Source: Hydractinia symbiolongicarpus (lineage: Eukaryota > Cnidaria > Hydrozoa > Anthoathecata > Hydractiniidae). From it: a stretch of 64,000 bases of DNA. A model generated the notes under the pieces. That model saw nothing but the letters and a program-made list of their open reading frames with translations. It did not search any database and had not been told where the DNA came from. Below are positions 24,059 to 38,593 of the stretch, piece after piece. A program made the position numbers and the translations under genes. Position 1 is the first letter of the stretch, and each line of letters opens with the position of its first letter. Location of the stretch: contig NC_079877.1 of NCBI RefSeq assembly GCF_029227915.1, positions 9,176,001-9,240,000 of the forward strand, written 5' to 3'.

Positions 24059-26080
24059 GGTAAAAGTCGCGAACACTTTTGTAAGCAAGTCATTTCGGGC
24101 CACGAGCTTAATATGTACTTCCTTTCGTTTAGATACGAGGACCTTGGGAAGATTATATGCGAACTTTAGTGTACTCATTGTTGTAAAAATATGTTGTCAA
24201 ATAAATACCTCTAATATATGAACTTTTCCTTCCCAATAAGATCCAGTAGGAGATGAATGATTTGACTGCCAATTTTCTTTTTGTCATGTCGCTGCAGCCA
24301 ACCACATTTGAATTATTGCATAGGGTGCCTTGAGTGTCCGTATTTGCTGAAAGGAGTAGTAAGCGTTATTTAGTAAAGCCTGAAATCTTCTGGCGCCGCC
24401 ATACCCAGAATCGCAATGCAACCGTGCAAGCGTAGCGTGAGCATTTCTATCCAAGGCGTTATTAACCGACTATTGCCGTTTTTTGCTACTTTGTCAACTT
24501 GGCAATTCTGTCTCATTCGGAGCCACAATTTTGATAGTCAAAAATGTCAGGGCGGATACGGAAAGCATAAATCTAAATACAAAAAGGCTACTTTTGCGGG
24601 CGTTATTAATACAACATAAAATAACTTGTCTATCTGTACCGAGAAAGTTTATGCGAGGTCAAAAGCATAGACCGAACATGCGAGGTCGCTACGCTGACCG
24701 AGAGTAATATTTCTCGTAAGATGACAAGGTTGTAAAAAAAATAGAGAACTTTCCATTTGAGTTTTATTGTTTCAATTTTTCAAATACATGTTTATCACAT
24801 AAATTCGACGTTGTTTTGCTTGTTTTTCATTGTGCTGTTAATGTTTTTAAAAGCATTTTCTTTTATCTGCGACACCGAACGTGGAACATGTTTTTCTGAT
24901 TCTGACGGAGTGAATCGTGATTTAGGATTTACTGCAACTTCATTTTTCAGTGTGGATGTGTTTGGCTATTTTTTCCAATGTTATTTGTATGCATTTATAG
25001 TTATTAATATGTATGTTACAAGGTCAAAAATTGCACCGGGCTGTATGAAGCTCGTCGTTGAGGCTTTTACCCAATCAGTGCTGTGGATTTCCCGTATATA
25101 CTGATTTAAAATAGCTATCAGTAAATAATACTGTATAAGGCCCGCTAGTGCCGTTTATAACCAAGCCGTTATCGAGGGTATATAAATGACAGCGCAGGGG
25201 CATTAATGAAAAGTCATGGGATAAAAATACTTAACGTCCAATTGAAGCAGTGACGTTAAACGCACGTATTTCATTTCGACTACTCATCTCCAGCATTGTT
25301 CTTAATAAGAAATGTTAATAGCATGTTAAACAGGGAAACGTATCCCTAGTTGTCAAAACAGGGTTACGTTGACGTAAATTTTGAAGCATATTAGAAAATT
25401 CTTTTTTTTTATCTCTTCATCCCTGACAAAAAAGGCGCACGATGCAGCGCGTATTGGTACTTAAATCCGCAAAATCGACCGTGTCTTGTGTGAATGGACA
25501 CCTTCTAGATGTGATGTAGTACGCAACAAAAATAGTTTCTACATGTGAGTTATCTAAAACAACAAGACATTGTCAGAACGTCGTATAATGAACAATCCAA
25601 TGATCTAGGATTGGCAACGCATCCTTCTGATGGAATTTAGCTCTTTTGTTTCATATTCATTGAAATTGAAGGGAATATCACCTTCACCGCGAAAGAACGA
25701 TCTCTTGAAAGTATAACACGCATGTATGATTGGGAATTGTTGGTTTGGTCACCGAAGACAAGAATAACTCGTGTGTGATTCGTGTGCACCCTAGTCCTAC
25801 ACCACTCCGATAAAAACCTTCCGTTTATTCAACAATCAACAATGATCTTCATAGACCGTGTCAACATATTTCAAAGCGAAACCCACAAGAGTTTAAACGG
25901 TGAATGCTACATGCACAATATCTTCCCCGGAGGCGAATTTACGTTGTAATTTGTAAACGGCCATCTTGATTATAAGCACTCATTAATTACAGTAATTAGA
26001 GAGAAAAGAGCGTATAAAGAAGGCTTTAACATGAATTGGACTAATACGATTCGCGCACCGACGAAATAAGAGCCGGAATC

Positions 26081-27188
26081 ATGAGGAAATATCAGATTTA
26101 CGTGATTTGTTTTGTTGTTTTGGCTTTTGCCGCTGCCACAGGTATTTTAATGCTTCTTCATTGCAATTGCCGTCAATGTTTCGTCGCAATAATAAAAAAA
26201 TTGCATTTGTTCTTAATTTTTCAGCTACAAGAGTTTGCAGCAACAGAAATATCTTGTGCTCTGTGGTTAGATCAACTAGTTGTTCAAAGAAAATCGTTTC
26301 CAGTCATTGCCCAAGGCTTTGCAACACATGTGGAGGTAATACGGCTTCTTACACTTGAGGGGGTTGTCATTGCATTTTAGTTGTGAATCTACCTAATTTG
26401 TTTCGTAATAGCAAAATGTCGAAACATAAAGGCGTCAATGCGCGTTGATTGTGGCTACCATGGAATTAGTCCGTTGGATTGCTTGAGAAAGGGATGTTGT
26501 TATGGCGAATTAAAGGTGGCTGGCCCGTGGTGTTATCATCGAAAAGGTAAATTTTCGACTATGTTTTCGGCATTAACACTGACAATTTGGGCCACTAATT
26601 ATTTCTCAAAATACTCTAGCAAACTGTCCCATGATTGAAGCAAACAAACGTGAAGATTGTGGTTACCCTGGGATAAGCAAATCAGATTGCGTCAAAAAAG
26701 GATGCTGTTACAACGCGATCAAGGAAAAGGGACCGTGGTGTTATTACAGGCAAGGTAAGTTGTTCCGCTCTTACTGATTAGGTATTTTGAAAGCATTGTG
26801 TACTCTTCCATCCGTAATTTTAGAAAAATGCCGGAAAATAGCAGCAACAAGACGTCATGATTGTGGTTATCCAGGCATAACGAAGCGGGCATGCGAAAAG
26901 AAAGGCTGTTGTTATAGTGAATTGCTAAACCAAAGTGGACCGTGGTGCTACCACCGCCTAGGTAAGCATAGAAGTACGCTCTCCACATTCGTCGCAAAAT
27001 AACATAATGCGCGATCCTTAAAGTTTTTACTGCTGGTTTGTGTTGAATTTTCGTTAGAAAAATGTCTGCGCAAAGCAACAGAACGTGACGACTGCGGCTA
27101 TCCTGGTATAACAGAATTCGAATGCATGAAAAGAGGTTGCTGCTATAATTCATTGCCCGGTCGTGGGCCATGGTGTTATTACCGATGA
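26081..27188 (+). CDS. Secreted ShKT-like / four-trefoil protein, copy 9
   Basis: Exons 26081-26141, 26225-26335, 26412-26546, 26620-26754, 26824-26961, 27058-27188. The protein is unchanged; haplotype T, GAA, CGC. Confidence 0.86.
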
Positions 27189-27335
27189 GGTAAAAGTCGC
27201 GAACACTTTTGTAAGCAAGTCATTTCGGGCCACGAGCTTAATATGTACTTCCTTTCGTTTAGATACGAGGACCTTGGGAAGATTATATGCGAACTTTAGT
27301 GTACTCATTGTTGTAAAAATATGTTGTCAAATAAA

Positions 27336-29208
27336 TACCTCTAATATATGAACTTTTCCTTCCCAATAAGATCCAGTAGGAGATGAATGATTTGACTGCC
27401 AATTTTCTTTTTGTCATGTCGCTGCAGCCAACCACATTTGAATTATTGCATAGGGTGCCTTGAGTGTCCGTATTTGCTGAAAGGAGTAGTAAGCGTTATT
27501 TAGTAAAGCCTGAAATCTTCTGGCGCCGCCATACCCAGAATCGCAATGCAACCGTGCAAGCGTAGCGTGAGCATTTCTATCCAAGGCGTTATTAACCGAC
27601 TATTGCCGTTTTTTGCTACTTTGTCAACTTGGCAATTCTGTCTCATTCGGAGCCACAATTTTGATAGTCAAAAATGTCAGGGCGGATACGGAAAGCATAA
27701 ATCTAAATACAAAAAGGCTACTTTTGCGGGCGTTATTAATACAACATAAAATATTGTCTATCTGTACCGAGAAAGTTTATGCGAGGTCAAAAGCATAGAC
27801 CGAACATGCGAGGTCGCTACGCTGACCGAGAGTAATATTTCTCGTAAGATGACAAGGTTGTAAAAAAAATAGAGAACTTTCCATTTGAGTTTTATTGTTT
27901 CAATTTTTCAAATACATGTTTATCACATAAATTCGACGTTGTTTTGCTTGTTTTTCATTGTGCTGTTAATGTTTTTAAAAGCATTTTCTTTTATCTGCGA
28001 CACCGAACGTGGAACATGTTTTTCTGATTCTGACGGAGTGAATCGTGATTTAGGATTTACTGCAACTTCATTTTTCAGTGTGGATGTGTTTGGCTATTTT
28101 TTCCAATGTTATTTGTATGCATTTATAGTTATTAATATGTATGTTACAAGGTCAAAAATTGCACCGGGCTGTATGAAGCTCGTCGTTGAGGCTTTTACCC
28201 AATCAGTGCTGTGGATTTCCCGTATATACTGATTTAAAATAGCTATCAGTAAATAATACTGTATAAGGCCCGCTAGTGCCGTTTATAACCAAGCCGTTAT
28301 CGAGGGTATATAAATGACAGCGCAGGGGCATTAATGAAAAGTCATGGGATAAAAATACTTAACGTCCAATTGAAGCAGTGACGTTAAACGCACGTATTTC
28401 ATTTCGACTACTCATCTCCAGCATTGTTCTTAATAAGAAATGTTAATAGCATGTTAAACAGGGAAACGTATCCCTAGTTGTCAAAACAGGGTTACGTTGA
28501 CGTAAATTTTGAAGCATATTAGAAAATTCTTTTTTTTTATCTCTTCATCCCTGACAAAAAAGGCGCACGATGCAGCGCGTATTGGTACTTAAATCCGCAA
28601 AATCGACCGTGTCTTGTGTGAATGGACACCTTCTAGATGTGATGTAGTACGCAACAAAAATAGTTTCTACATGTGAGTTATCTAAAACAACAAGACATTG
28701 TCAGAACGTCGTATAATGAACAATCCAATGATCTAGGATTGGCAACGCATCCTTCTGATGGAATTTAGCTCTTTTGTTTCATATTCATTGAAATTGAAGG
28801 GAATATCACCTTCACCGCGAAAGAACGATCTCTTGAAAGTATAACACGCATGTATGATTGGGAATTGTTGGTTTGGTCACCGAAGACAAGAATAACTCGT
28901 GTGTGATTCGTGTGCACCCTAGTCCTACACCACTCCGATAAAAACCTTCCGTTTATTCAACAATCAACAATGATCTTCATAGACCGTGTCAACATATTTC
29001 AAAGCGAAACCCACAAGAGTTTAAACGGTGAATGCTACATGCACAATATCTTCCCCGGAGGCGAATTTACGTTGTAATTTGTAAACGGCCATCTTGATTA
29101 TAAGCACTCATTAATTACAGTAATTAGAGAGAAAAGAGCGTATAAAGAAGGCTTTAACATGAATTGGACTAATACGATTCGCGCACCGACGAAATAAGAG
29201 CCGGAATC
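27336..29208 (+). other. Intergenic spacer 9, 2-base deletion
   Basis: Same content as spacer 1 but two bases are missing near 27753, giving a 3128-base unit. No gene seen. Confidence 0.75.
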
Positions 29209-30316
29209 ATGAGGAAATATCAGATTTACGTGATTTGTTTTGTTGTTTTGGCTTTTGCCGCTGCCACAGGTATTTTAATGCTTCTTCATTGCAATTGCCG
29301 TCAATGTTTCGTCGCAATAATAAAAAAATTGCATTTGTTCTTAATTTTTCAGCTACAAGAGTTTGCAGCAACAGAAATATCTTGTGCTCTGTGGTTAGAT
29401 CAACTAGTTGTTCAAAGAAAATCGTTTCCAGTCATTGCCCAAGGCTTTGCAACACATGTGGAGGTAATACGGCTTCTTACACTTGAGGGGGTTGTCATTG
29501 CATTTTAGTTGTGAATCTACCTAATTTGTTTCGTAATAGCAAAATGTCGAAACATAAAGGCGTCAATGCGCGTTGATTGTGGCTACCATGGAATTAGTCC
29601 GTTGGATTGCTTGAGAAAGGGATGTTGTTATGGCGAATTAAAGGTGGCTGGCCCGTGGTGTTATCATCGAAAAGGTAAATTTTCGACTATGTTTTCGGCA
29701 TTAACACTGACAATTTGGGCCACTAATTATTTCTCAAAATACTCTAGCAAACTGTCCCATGATTGAAGCAAACAAACGTGAAGATTGTGGTTACCCTGGG
29801 ATAAGCAAATCAGATTGCGTCAAAAAAGGATGCTGTTACAACGCGATCAAGGAAAAGGGACCGTGGTGTTATTACAGGCAAGGTAAGTTGTTCCGCTCTT
29901 ACTGATTAGGTATTTTGAAAGCATTGTGTACTCTTCCATCCGTAATTTTAGAAAAATGCCGGAAAATAGCAGCAACAAGACGTCATGATTGTGGTTATCC
30001 AGGCATAACGAAGCGGGCATGCGAGAAGAAAGGCTGTTGTTATAGTGAATTGCTAAACCAAAGTGGACCGTGGTGCTACCACCGACTAGGTAAGCATAGA
30101 AGTACGCTCTCCACATTCGTCGCAAAATAACATAATGCGCGATCCTTAAAGTTTTTACTGCTGGTTTGTGTTGAATTTTCGTTAGAAAAATGTCTGCGCA
30201 AAGCAACAGAACGTGACGACTGCGGCTATCCTGGTATAACAGAATTCGAATGCATGAAAAGAGGTTGCTGCTATAATTCATTGCCCGGTCGTGGGCCATG
30301 GTGTTATTACCGATGA
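29209..30316 (+). CDS. Secreted ShKT-like / four-trefoil protein, copy 10
   Basis: Exons 29209-29269, 29353-29463, 29540-29674, 29748-29882, 29952-30089, 30186-30316. The protein is unchanged; mixed haplotype T with GAG/CGA, as in copies 5 and 8. Confidence 0.86.
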
Positions 30317-30463
30317 GGTAAAAGTCGCGAACACTTTTGTAAGCAAGTCATTTCGGGCCACGAGCTTAATATGTACTTCCTTTCGTTTAGATACGAGGAC
30401 CTTGGGAAGATTATATGCGAACTTTAGTGTACTCATTGTTGTAAAAATATGTTGTCAAATAAA

Positions 30464-32338
30464 TACCTCTAATATATGAACTTTTCCTTCCCAATAAGAT
30501 CCAGTAGGAGATGAATGATTTGACTGCCAATTTTCTTTTTGTCATGTCGCTGCAGCCAACCACATTTGAATTATTGCATGGGGTGCCTTGAGTGTCCGTA
30601 TTTGCTGAAAGGAGTAGTAAGCGTTATTTAGTAAAGCCTGAAATCTTCTGGCGCCGCCATACCCAGAATCGCAATGCAACCGTGCAAGCGTAGCGTGAGC
30701 ATTTCTATCCAAGGCGTTATTAACCGACTATTGCCGTTTTTTGCTACTTTGTCAACTTGGCAATTCTGTCTCATTCGGAGCCACAATTTTGATAGTCAAA
30801 AATGTCAGGGCGGATACGGAAAGCATAAATCTAAATACAAAAAGGCTACTTTTGCGGGCGTTATTAATACAACATAAAATAACTTGTCTATCTGTACCGA
30901 GAAAGTTTATGCGAGGTCAAAAGCATAGACCGAACATGCGAGGTCGCTACGCTGACCGAGAGTAATATTTCTCGTAAGATGACAAGGTTGTAAAAAAAAT
31001 AGAGAACTTTCCATTTGAGTTTTATTGTTTCAATTTTTCAAATACATGTTTATCACATAAATTCGACGTTGTTTTGCTTGTTTTTCATTGTGCTGTTAAT
31101 GTTTTTAAAAGCATTTTCTTTTATCTGCGACACCGAACGTGGAACATGTTTTTCTGATTCTGACGGAGTGAATCGTGATTTAGGATTTACTGCAACTTCA
31201 TTTTTCAGTGTGGATGTGTTTGGCTATTTTTTCCAATGTTATTTGTATGCATTTATAGTTATTAATATGTATGTTACAAGGTCAAAAATTGCACCGGGCT
31301 GTATGAAGCTCGTCGTTGAGGCTTTTACCCAATCAGTGCTGTGGATTTCCCGTATATACTGATTTAAAATAGCTATCAGTAAATAATACTGTATAAGGCC
31401 CGCTAGTGCCGTTTATAACCAAGCCGTTATCGAGGGTATATAAATGACAGCGCAGGGGCATTAATGAAAAGTCATGGGATAAAAATACTTAACGTCCAAT
31501 TGAAGCAGTGACGTTAAACGCACGTATTTCATTTCGACTACTCATCTCCAGCATTGTTCTTAATAAGAAATGTTAATAGCATGTTAAACAGGGAAACGTA
31601 TCCCTAGTTGTCAAAACAGGGTTACGTTGACGTAAATTTTGAAGCATATTAGAAAATTCTTTTTTTTTATCTCTTCATCCCTGACAAAAAAGGCGCACGA
31701 TGCAGCGCGTATTGGTACTTAAATCCGCAAAATCGACCGTGTCTTGTGTGAATGGACACCTTCTAGATGTGATGTAGTACGCAACAAAAATAGTTTCTAC
31801 ATGTGAGTTATCTAAAACAACAAGACATTGTCAGAACGTCGTATAATGAACAATCCAATGATCTAGGATTGGCAACGCATCCTTCTGATGGAATTTAGCT
31901 CTTTTGTTTCATATTCATTGAAATTGAAGGGAATATCACCTTCACCGCGAAAGAACGATCTCTTGAAAGTATAACACGCATGTATGATTGGGAATTGTTG
32001 GTTTGGTCACCGAAGACAAGAATAACTCGTGTGTGATTCGTGTGCACCCTAGTCCTACACCACTCCGATAAAAACCTTCCGTTTATTCAACAATCAACAA
32101 TGATCTTCATAGACCGTGTCAACATATTTCAAAGCGAAACCCACAAGAGTTTAAACGGTGAATGCTACATGCACAATATCTTCCCCGGAGGCGAATTTAC
32201 GTTGTAATTTGTAAACGGCCATCTTGATTATAAGCACTCATTAATTACAGTAATTAGAGAGAAAAGAGCGTATAAAGAAGGCTTTAACATGAATTGGACT
32301 AATACGATTCGCGCACCGACGAAATAAGAGCCGGAATC
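30464..32338 (+). other. Intergenic spacer 10, one substitution
   Basis: Same content as spacer 1 except A to G at 30580. No gene seen. Confidence 0.75.
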
Positions 32339-33446
32339 ATGAGGAAATATCAGATTTACGTGATTTGTTTTGTTGTTTTGGCTTTTGCCGCTGCCACAGG
32401 TATTTTAATGCTTCTTCATTGCAATTGCCGTCAATGTTTCGTCGCAATAATAAAAAAATTGCATTTGTTCTTAATTTTTCAGCTACAAGAGTTTGCAGCA
32501 ACAGAAATATCTTGTGCTCTGTGGTTAGATCAACTAGTTGTTCAAAGAAAATCGTTTCCAGTCATTGCCCAAGGCTTTGCAACACATGTGGAGGTAATAC
32601 GGCTTCTTACACTTGAGGGGGTTGTCATTGCATTTTAGTTGTGAATCTACCTAATTTGTTTCGTAATAGCAAAATGTCGAAACATAAAGGCGTCAATGCG
32701 CGTTGATTGTGGCTACCATGGAATTAGTCCGTTGGATTGCTTGAGAAAGGGATGTTGTTATGGCGAATTAAAGGTGGCTGGCCCGTGGTGTTATCATCGA
32801 AAAGGTAAATTTTCGACTATGTTTTCGGCATTAACACTGACAATTTGGGCCACTAATTATTTCTCAAAATACTCTAGCAAACTGTCCCATGATTGAAGCA
32901 AACAAACGTGAAGATTGTGGTTACCCTGGGATAAGCAAATCAGATTGCGTCAAAAAAGGATGCTGTTACAACGCGATCAAGGAAAAGGGACCGTGGTGTT
33001 ATTACAGGCAAGGTAAGTTGTTCCGCTCTTACTGATTAGGTATTTTGAAAGCATTGTGTACTCTTCCATCCGTAATTTTAGAAAAATGCCGGAAAATAGC
33101 AGCAACAAGACGTCATGATTGTGGTTATCCAGGCATAACGAAGCGGGCATGCGAAAAGAAAGGCTGTTGTTATAGTGAATTGCTAAACCAAAGTGGACCG
33201 TGGTGCTACCACCGCCTAGGTAAGCATAGAAGTACGCTCTCCACATTCGTCGCAAAATAACATAATGCGCGATCCTTAAAGTTTTTACTGCTGGTTTGTG
33301 TTGAATTTTCGTTAGAAAAATGTCTGCGCAAAGCAACAGAACGTGACGACTGCGGCTATCCTGGTATAACAGAATTCGAATGCATGAAAAGAGGTTGCTG
33401 CTATAATTCATTGCCCGGTCGTGGGCCATGGTGTTATTACCGATGA
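32339..33446 (+). CDS. Secreted ShKT-like / four-trefoil protein, copy 11
   Basis: Exons 32339-32399, 32483-32593, 32670-32804, 32878-33012, 33082-33219, 33316-33446. The protein is unchanged. It is the first of six consecutive copies (11-16) with the T, GAA, CGC haplotype. Confidence 0.86.
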
Positions 33447-35468
33447 GGTAAAAGTCGCGAACACTTTTGTAAGCAAGTCATTTCGGGCCACGAGCTTAAT
33501 ATGTACTTCCTTTCGTTTAGATACGAGGACCTTGGGAAGATTATATGCGAACTTTAGTGTACTCATTGTTGTAAAAATATGTTGTCAAATAAATACCTCT
33601 AATATATGAACTTTTCCTTCCCAATAAGATCCAGTAGGAGATGAATGATTTGACTGCCAATTTTCTTTTTGTCATGTCGCTGCAGCCAACCACATTTGAA
33701 TTATTGCATAGGGTGCCTTGAGTGTCCGTATTTGCTGAAAGGAGTAGTAAGCGTTATTTAGTAAAGCCTGAAATCTTCTGGCGCCGCCATACCCAGAATC
33801 GCAATGCAACCGTGCAAGCGTAGCGTGAGCATTTCTATCCAAGGCGTTATTAACCGACTATTGCCGTTTTTTGCTACTTTGTCAACTTGGCAATTCTGTC
33901 TCATTCGGAGCCACAATTTTGATAGTCAAAAATGTCAGGGCGGATACGGAAAGCATAAATCTAAATACAAAAAGGCTACTTTTGCGGGCGTTATTAATAC
34001 AACATAAAATAACTTGTCTATCTGTACCGAGAAAGTTTATGCGAGGTCAAAAGCATAGACCGAACATGCGAGGTCGCTACGCTGACCGAGAGTAATATTT
34101 CTCGTAAGATGACAAGGTTGTAAAAAAAATAGAGAACTTTCCATTTGAGTTTTATTGTTTCAATTTTTCAAATACATGTTTATCACATAAATTCGACGTT
34201 GTTTTGCTTGTTTTTCATTGTGCTGTTAATGTTTTTAAAAGCATTTTCTTTTATCTGCGACACCGAACGTGGAACATGTTTTTCTGATTCTGACGGAGTG
34301 AATCGTGATTTAGGATTTACTGCAACTTCATTTTTCAGTGTGGATGTGTTTGGCTATTTTTTCCAATGTTATTTGTATGCATTTATAGTTATTAATATGT
34401 ATGTTACAAGGTCAAAAATTGCACCGGGCTGTATGAAGCTCGTCGTTGAGGCTTTTACCCAATCAGTGCTGTGGATTTCCCGTATATACTGATTTAAAAT
34501 AGCTATCAGTAAATAATACTGTATAAGGCCCGCTAGTGCCGTTTATAACCAAGCCGTTATCGAGGGTATATAAATGACAGCGCAGGGGCATTAATGAAAA
34601 GTCATGGGATAAAAATACTTAACGTCCAATTGAAGCAGTGACGTTAAACGCACGTATTTCATTTCGACTACTCATCTCCAGCATTGTTCTTAATAAGAAA
34701 TGTTAATAGCATGTTAAACAGGGAAACGTATCCCTAGTTGTCAAAACAGGGTTACGTTGACGTAAATTTTGAAGCATATTAGAAAATTCTTTTTTTTTAT
34801 CTCTTCATCCCTGACAAAAAAGGCGCACGATGCAGCGCGTATTGGTACTTAAATCCGCAAAATCGACCGTGTCTTGTGTGAATGGACACCTTCTAGATGT
34901 GATGTAGTACGCAACAAAAATAGTTTCTACATGTGAGTTATCTAAAACAACAAGACATTGTCAGAACGTCGTATAATGAACAATCCAATGATCTAGGATT
35001 GGCAACGCATCCTTCTGATGGAATTTAGCTCTTTTGTTTCATATTCATTGAAATTGAAGGGAATATCACCTTCACCGCGAAAGAACGATCTCTTGAAAGT
35101 ATAACACGCATGTATGATTGGGAATTGTTGGTTTGGTCACCGAAGACAAGAATAACTCGTGTGTGATTCGTGTGCACCCTAGTCCTACACCACTCCGATA
35201 AAAACCTTCCGTTTATTCAACAATCAACAATGATCTTCATAGACCGTGTCAACATATTTCAAAGCGAAACCCACAAGAGTTTAAACGGTGAATGCTACAT
35301 GCACAATATCTTCCCCGGAGGCGAATTTACGTTGTAATTTGTAAACGGCCATCTTGATTATAAGCACTCATTAATTACAGTAATTAGAGAGAAAAGAGCG
35401 TATAAAGAAGGCTTTAACATGAATTGGACTAATACGATTCGCGCACCGACGAAATAAGAGCCGGAATC

Positions 35469-36576
35469 ATGAGGAAATATCAGATTTACGTGATTTGTTT
35501 TGTTGTTTTGGCTTTTGCCGCTGCCACAGGTATTTTAATGCTTCTTCATTGCAATTGCCGTCAATGTTTCGTCGCAATAATAAAAAAATTGCATTTGTTC
35601 TTAATTTTTCAGCTACAAGAGTTTGCAGCAACAGAAATATCTTGTGCTCTGTGGTTAGATCAACTAGTTGTTCAAAGAAAATCGTTTCCAGTCATTGCCC
35701 AAGGCTTTGCAACACATGTGGAGGTAATACGGCTTCTTACACTTGAGGGGGTTGTCATTGCATTTTAGTTGTGAATCTACCTAATTTGTTTCGTAATAGC
35801 AAAATGTCGAAACATAAAGGCGTCAATGCGCGTTGATTGTGGCTACCATGGAATTAGTCCGTTGGATTGCTTGAGAAAGGGATGTTGTTATGGCGAATTA
35901 AAGGTGGCTGGCCCGTGGTGTTATCATCGAAAAGGTAAATTTTCGACTATGTTTTCGGCATTAACACTGACAATTTGGGCCACTAATTATTTCTCAAAAT
36001 ACTCTAGCAAACTGTCCCATGATTGAAGCAAACAAACGTGAAGATTGTGGTTACCCTGGGATAAGCAAATCAGATTGCGTCAAAAAAGGATGCTGTTACA
36101 ACGCGATCAAGGAAAAGGGACCGTGGTGTTATTACAGGCAAGGTAAGTTGTTCCGCTCTTACTGATTAGGTATTTTGAAAGCATTGTGTACTCTTCCATC
36201 CGTAATTTTAGAAAAATGCCGGAAAATAGCAGCAACAAGACGTCATGATTGTGGTTATCCAGGCATAACGAAGCGGGCATGCGAAAAGAAAGGCTGTTGT
36301 TATAGTGAATTGCTAAACCAAAGTGGACCGTGGTGCTACCACCGCCTAGGTAAGCATAGAAGTACGCTCTCCACATTCGTCGCAAAATAACATAATGCGC
36401 GATCCTTAAAGTTTTTACTGCTGGTTTGTGTTGAATTTTCGTTAGAAAAATGTCTGCGCAAAGCAACAGAACGTGACGACTGCGGCTATCCTGGTATAAC
36501 AGAATTCGAATGCATGAAAAGAGGTTGCTGCTATAATTCATTGCCCGGTCGTGGGCCATGGTGTTATTACCGATGA
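35469..36576 (+). CDS. Secreted ShKT-like / four-trefoil protein, copy 12
   Basis: Exons 35469-35529, 35613-35723, 35800-35934, 36008-36142, 36212-36349, 36446-36576. I saw no difference from copy 11. Confidence 0.86.
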
Positions 36577-36723
36577 GGTAAAAGTCGCGAACACTTTTGT
36601 AAGCAAGTCATTTCGGGCCACGAGCTTAATATGTACTTCCTTTCGTTTAGATACGAGGACCTTGGGAAGATTATATGCGAACTTTAGTGTACTCATTGTT
36701 GTAAAAATATGTTGTCAAATAAA

Positions 36724-38593
36724 TACCTCTAATATATGAACTTTTCCTTCCCAATAAGATCCAGTAGGAGATGAATGATTTGACTGCCAATTTTCTTTTT
36801 GTCATGTCGCTGCAGCCAACCACATTTGAATTATTGCATAGGGTGCCTTGAGTGTCCGTATTTGCTGAAAGGAGTAGTAAGCGTTATTTAGTAAAGCCTG
36901 AAATCTTCTGGCGCCGCCATACCCAGAATCGCAATGCAACCGTGCAAGCGTAGCGTGAGCATTTCTATCCAAGGCGTTATTAACCGACTATTGCCGTTTT
37001 TTGCTACTTTGTCAACTTGGCAATTCTGTCTCATTCGGAGCCACAATTTTGATAGTCAAAAATGTCAGGGCGGATACGGAAAGCATAAATCTAAATACAA
37101 AAAGGCTACTTTTGCGGGCGTTATTAATACAACATAAAATAACTTGTCTATCTGTACCGAGAAAGTTTATGCGAGGTCAAAAGCATAGACCGAACATGCG
37201 AGGTCGCTACGCTGACCGAGAGTAATATTTCTCGTAAGATGACAAGGTTGTAAAAAAAATAGAGAACTTTCCATTTGAGTTTTATTGTTTCAATTTTTCA
37301 AATACATGTTTATCACATAAATTCGACGTTGTTTTGCTTGTTTTTCATTGTGCTGTTAATGTTTTTAAAAGCATTTTCTTTTATCTGCGACACCGAACGT
37401 GGAACATGTTTTTCTGATTCTGACGGAGTGAATCGTGATTTAGGATTTACTGCAACTTCATTTTTCAGTGTGGATGTGTTTGGCTATTTTTTCCAATGTT
37501 ATTTGTATGCATTTATAGTTATTAATATGTATGTTACAAGGTCAAAAATTGCACCGGGCTGTATGAAGCTCGTCGTTGAGGCTTTTACCCAATCAGTGCT
37601 GTGGATTTCCCGTATATACTGATTTAAAATAGCTATCAGTAAATAATACTGTATAAGGCCCGCTAGTGCCGTTTATAACCAAGCCGTTATCGAGGGTATA
37701 TAAATGACAGCGCAGGGGCATTAATGAAATGGGATAAAAATACTTAACGTCCAATTGAAGCAGTGACGTTAAACGCACGTATTTCATTTCGACTACTCAT
37801 CTCCAGCATTGTTCTTAATAAGAAATGTTAATAGCATGTTAAACAGGGAAACGTATCCCTAGTTGTCAAAACAGGGTTACGTTGACGTAAATTTTGAAGC
37901 ATATTAGAAAATTCTTTTTTTTTATCTCTTCATCCCTGACAAAAAAGGCGCACGATGCAGCGCGTATTGGTACTTAAATCCGCAAAATCGACCGTGTCTT
38001 GTGTGAATGGACACCTTCTAGATGTGATGTAGTACGCAACAAAAATAGTTTCTACATGTGAGTTATCTAAAACAACAAGACATTGTCAGAACGTCGTATA
38101 ATGAACAATCCAATGATCTAGGATTGGCAACGCATCCTTCTGATGGAATTTAGCTCTTTTGTTTCATATTCATTGAAATTGAAGGGAATATCACCTTCAC
38201 CGCGAAAGAACGATCTCTTGAAAGTATAACACGCATGTATGATTGGGAATTGTTGGTTTGGTCACCGAAGACAAGAATAACTCGTGTGTGATTCGTGTGC
38301 ACCCTAGTCCTACACCACTCCGATAAAAACCTTCCGTTTATTCAACAATCAACAATGATCTTCATAGACCGTGTCAACATATTTCAAAGCGAAACCCACA
38401 AGAGTTTAAACGGTGAATGCTACATGCACAATATCTTCCCCGGAGGCGAATTTACGTTGTAATTTGTAAACGGCCATCTTGATTATAAGCACTCATTAAT
38501 TACAGTAATTAGAGAGAAAAGAGCGTATAAAGAAGGCTTTAACATGAATTGGACTAATACGATTCGCGCACCGACGAAATAAGAGCCGGAATC
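36724..38593 (+). other. Intergenic spacer 12, 5-base deletion
   Basis: Same content as spacer 1 but five bases are missing near 37729, the largest indel in the window, giving a 3125-base unit. The deletion opens a spurious 64-codon reverse frame. No gene seen. Confidence 0.75.

Noticed and set aside
37593-37787. 64-codon reverse frame present only in spacer 12
   Set aside because: It is created by the 5-base deletion near 37729.
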